A stretch of 14,389 bases of DNA from MWDT01 sp035506315 (GTDB lineage Bacteria > Verrucomicrobiota > Verrucomicrobiia > Opitutales > Opitutaceae), in assembly GCA_035506315.1 (NCBI GenBank), contig DATJPQ010000115.1, positions 1 through 14,389 of the forward strand, read 5' to 3'. Shown piece after piece: positions 13,101-14,389 of the stretch; position 1 is the stretch's first letter; every line of letters starts with the position of its first letter. The translations under genes were made by a program, and so were the position numbers. The notes under the pieces are model-generated. The model was given only the letters and a program-made list of their open reading frames with translations. It did not search any database and was not told where the DNA came from.

Positions 13101-14189
13101 ATGTTCTCGCAACGTCTTCAACGTCTCAGTGTAAAAGGTTTCTCGGCGTTCCGGCGCCTGCTGGCGCGGAGCCGGGCCTGGGTGCAACGCCGGCCGCGTC
13201 TCGCCGCCTGGCTGTTTCCGGCGGACGAGGACACGCCGGAGGGACGTTATCGCGAGTATAACGGCTGGTACTTCGCCAACTTCTTCGAGCAGGAGCGCAT
13301 GCTCGCCGACCAGCCGCGCATGGATTTCTACCACACCGCGATCGCGCGCCACATCCGCCCGGGCGATCGCGTGATCGACCTCGGGACGGGTACCGGGATT
13401 TTGGCCGCGTTTGCCGCCCGCGCCGGCGCCGGCCAGGTTTACGCCATTGATCACTCCGAAATCCTCAAGCACGCCAGAATACTGGCGGCGCACAACCGGA
13501 TCGAGCACGTCACCTTCGTCTCCACGCACAGCCGGAATTTCACGCTGGCCGGGCCCGTCGATGTGATCCTGCACGAGCAGATGGGCGACTGCCTGTTCGA
13601 CGAGGCGATGGTGGCCAACATCGCCGATCTGCGCGACCGGTTGCTCAAGCCGGGCGGCCTGATCCTGCCGAGCCGGTTCGAACTTTATTGCGAGCCGGTC
13701 ATGGTGCGTGCCGAACGCCGTGTCCCGTTTATCTGGGAGCTCAACGTACACGGCTACGATTACTCGTGCCTGGAGCGGAACCGCCCGGAGGGGCCGGAGT
13801 ATTATCGTCTGCGCGGCGGCGATACCGGTTTCGTCGATCACTTTCTCGCCGAACCGGCGCCGGTGTTGTCGATCGATCTGCAAACGCTCAACGAAGCGGA
13901 CCTGCCGCATGAACTGCGTTTCACGCGCACCGTGGTGCGGGCGGGCCGGCTGGATGGCTTCGCGGTCTATTTCCGGGCACGGGTCGATGACGACCTCTGT
14001 CTGAGCACCAGCCCGCTGGACGAGGGTCGCGCACCGCATTGGGGCTTTCGCATCCTCCGCACTGCGGGCGAAGATTTCGCGGCCGGCGATGCGATCGAAG
14101 CCAAGCTCACGATCGGCCGCTGGCCCGACCCGGACACCTGGAGCTGGAGCCACACAAAACTCTCTGGCGCGAACGAGCGCCCGGGCTGA
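13101..14189 (+). CDS. Protein arginine methyltransferase (PRMT)-like SAM-dependent methyltransferase
   Basis: From the ATG at 13101 the protein has 362 residues. A basic N-terminal helix precedes YNGWYFANFFEQERMLADQP (53-72), matching the PRMT N-terminal segment with its E-x-ML-x-D pattern. SAM motif I is VIDLGTGTGILAAFAARAGA (91-110), followed by VYAIDHSEI with Asp117 at the ribose-binding position. The double-E loop is VILHEQMGDCLFDEAM (155-170), keeping Glu159 and Glu168, the two acids that hold substrate arginine. KPGGLILPSR (183-192), IWELNVHGYDYSCL (211-224) and APHWGFRIL (311-319, His313-Trp314 at the THW-loop place) complete the PRMT barrel pattern. An earlier in-frame GTG at 13017 adds 28 residues without homology and is not preferred. 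Such genes are uncommon in bacteria. The protein substrate is unknown, and small-molecule methylation cannot be excluded. A REP doublet lies just downstream. Confidence 0.85.
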   Translation: MFSQRLQRLSVKGFSAFRRLLARSRAWVQRRPRLAAWLFPADEDTPEGRYREYNGWYFANFFEQERMLADQPRMDFYHTAIARHIRPGDRVIDLGTGTGILAAFAARAGAGQVYAIDHSEILKHARILAAHNRIEHVTFVSTHSRNFTLAGPVDVILHEQMGDCLFDEAMVANIADLRDRLLKPGGLILPSRFELYCEPVMVRAERRVPFIWELNVHGYDYSCLERNRPEGPEYYRLRGGDTGFVDHFLAEPAPVLSIDLQTLNEADLPHELRFTRTVVRAGRLDGFAVYFRARVDDDLCLSTSPLDEGRAPHWGFRILRTAGEDFAAGDAIEAKLTIGRWPDPDTWSWSHTKLSGANERPG

Positions 14190-14205
14190 CGTTGGCCGCC
14201 GCCGT

Positions 14206-14266
14206 GGCAGGTCGGGCTTCACGCCCGACATGCGGAAAACCCGTCGGGGGTAAACCCCGACCTACC
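14206..14266. repeat. REP doublet downstream of the PRMT-like gene
   Basis: Unit 1 (14206-14232, +) reads GGCAGG, then stem GTCGGGC, loop TTCAC or close to it, GCCCGAC. Unit 2 (14240-14266, minus) reads GGTAGG, then stem GTCGGGG, loop TTTA, CCCCCGAC. The two units are similar, face each other and are 7 bases apart. The doublet begins 17 bases after the PRMT-like stop, where it may protect the mRNA 3' end. Confidence 0.8.
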
Positions 14267-14312
14267 ATCAAACCACACCCGCCGCCGGATGCTTTGTCGC
14301 AAAACCGCCGCG

Positions 14313-14334
14313 TTTGTCACTATAGGGTGACGAA
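14313..14334. promoter_or_regulatory. Short inverted repeat upstream of the last gene, possible operator
   Basis: TTTGTCAC (14313-14320) and GTGACGAA (14327-14334) form an inverted repeat with one mismatch around TATAGG. It sits 24-45 bases before the ATG at 14358, a plausible place for a regulator site. Short arms make a chance occurrence possible. Confidence 0.3.
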
Positions 14335-14357
14335 GCAATCTCGCTGCCTTACCCATC

Positions 14358-14389
14358 ATGGACCTCACCGACCGGGAATATGTAGAGCG
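14358..14389 (+). CDS. Start of an unidentified gene running off the window
   Basis: An ATG at 14358 opens a frame that reads MDLTDREYVE and is still open at the window end. Only ten full codons are visible, so no family can be named. It lies 169 bases after the PRMT-like stop, downstream of a REP doublet and a short inverted repeat, which fits a new transcription unit. No Shine-Dalgarno is seen before it (CTTACCCATC), as for the other genes here. Confidence 0.5.
   Translation, partial: MDLTDREYVE

Noticed and set aside
12909..14231. A 440-codon minus-strand frame opposite the PRMT-like gene
   Set aside because: The plus frame carries the full methyltransferase motif set; the antisense frame also runs through the REP doublet and shows no domain.

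Overview
The window is a GC-rich stretch of bacterial chromosome, most likely from the Verrucomicrobiota and plausibly near the Opitutaceae. That placement is an inference. It rests on the high GC content, the absence of clear Shine-Dalgarno sequences before most starts, abundant REP-like palindromes with variable stems, a 33-residue COX24/AURKAIP1-like ribosomal peptide, and the overall gene set. There is no rRNA or other phylogenetic marker beyond bS20 to settle it. I see no tRNA, CRISPR array, insertion sequence or prophage.

Layout. Bases 1-2696 (+) hold the 3' part of a LemA-family gene, then a membrane M48 (HtpX-like) zinc protease with a long C-terminal extension that ends in a TerB-like segment; a REP doublet separates the two. 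Bases 2697-3071 are non-coding and carry a large imperfect inverted repeat. On the minus strand, 3072-4133 encodes a secreted, alanine-rich protein with a tandem internal duplication and an Asn/Gln/Ser-rich tail, bracketed by two nearly identical intrinsic terminators. Bases 4274-4375 (-) encode the 33-residue basic ribosomal-type peptide. Bases 4461-10696 (-) encode an AddAB/RexAB-type helicase-nuclease pair in the order addB then addA, joined by a 4-base GTGA stop/start overlap. Bases 10697-11017 are non-coding, with a GAAATCC-type repeat and the rpsT terminator. Base 11281 down to 11018 (-) is rpsT (bS20).

The right part is on the plus strand: an orphan NarL/FixJ response regulator (11534-12223), a small S26/S24-like serine peptidase with a Ser/His arrangement (12415-12930), a protein with the full motif set of arginine methyltransferases (PRMTs; about 13101-14189), a REP doublet, and the first codons of a gene that leaves the window at 14358.

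Functional reading. LemA with M48 suggests envelope protein quality control. AddA and AddB would act together at double-strand DNA ends in recombinational repair. bS20 and the COX24-like peptide belong to the ribosome. The most unusual signals are the bacterial PRMT homologue and the REP palindromes that have become coding sequence: one pair sits in frame inside addA and another forms the 3' end of addB.
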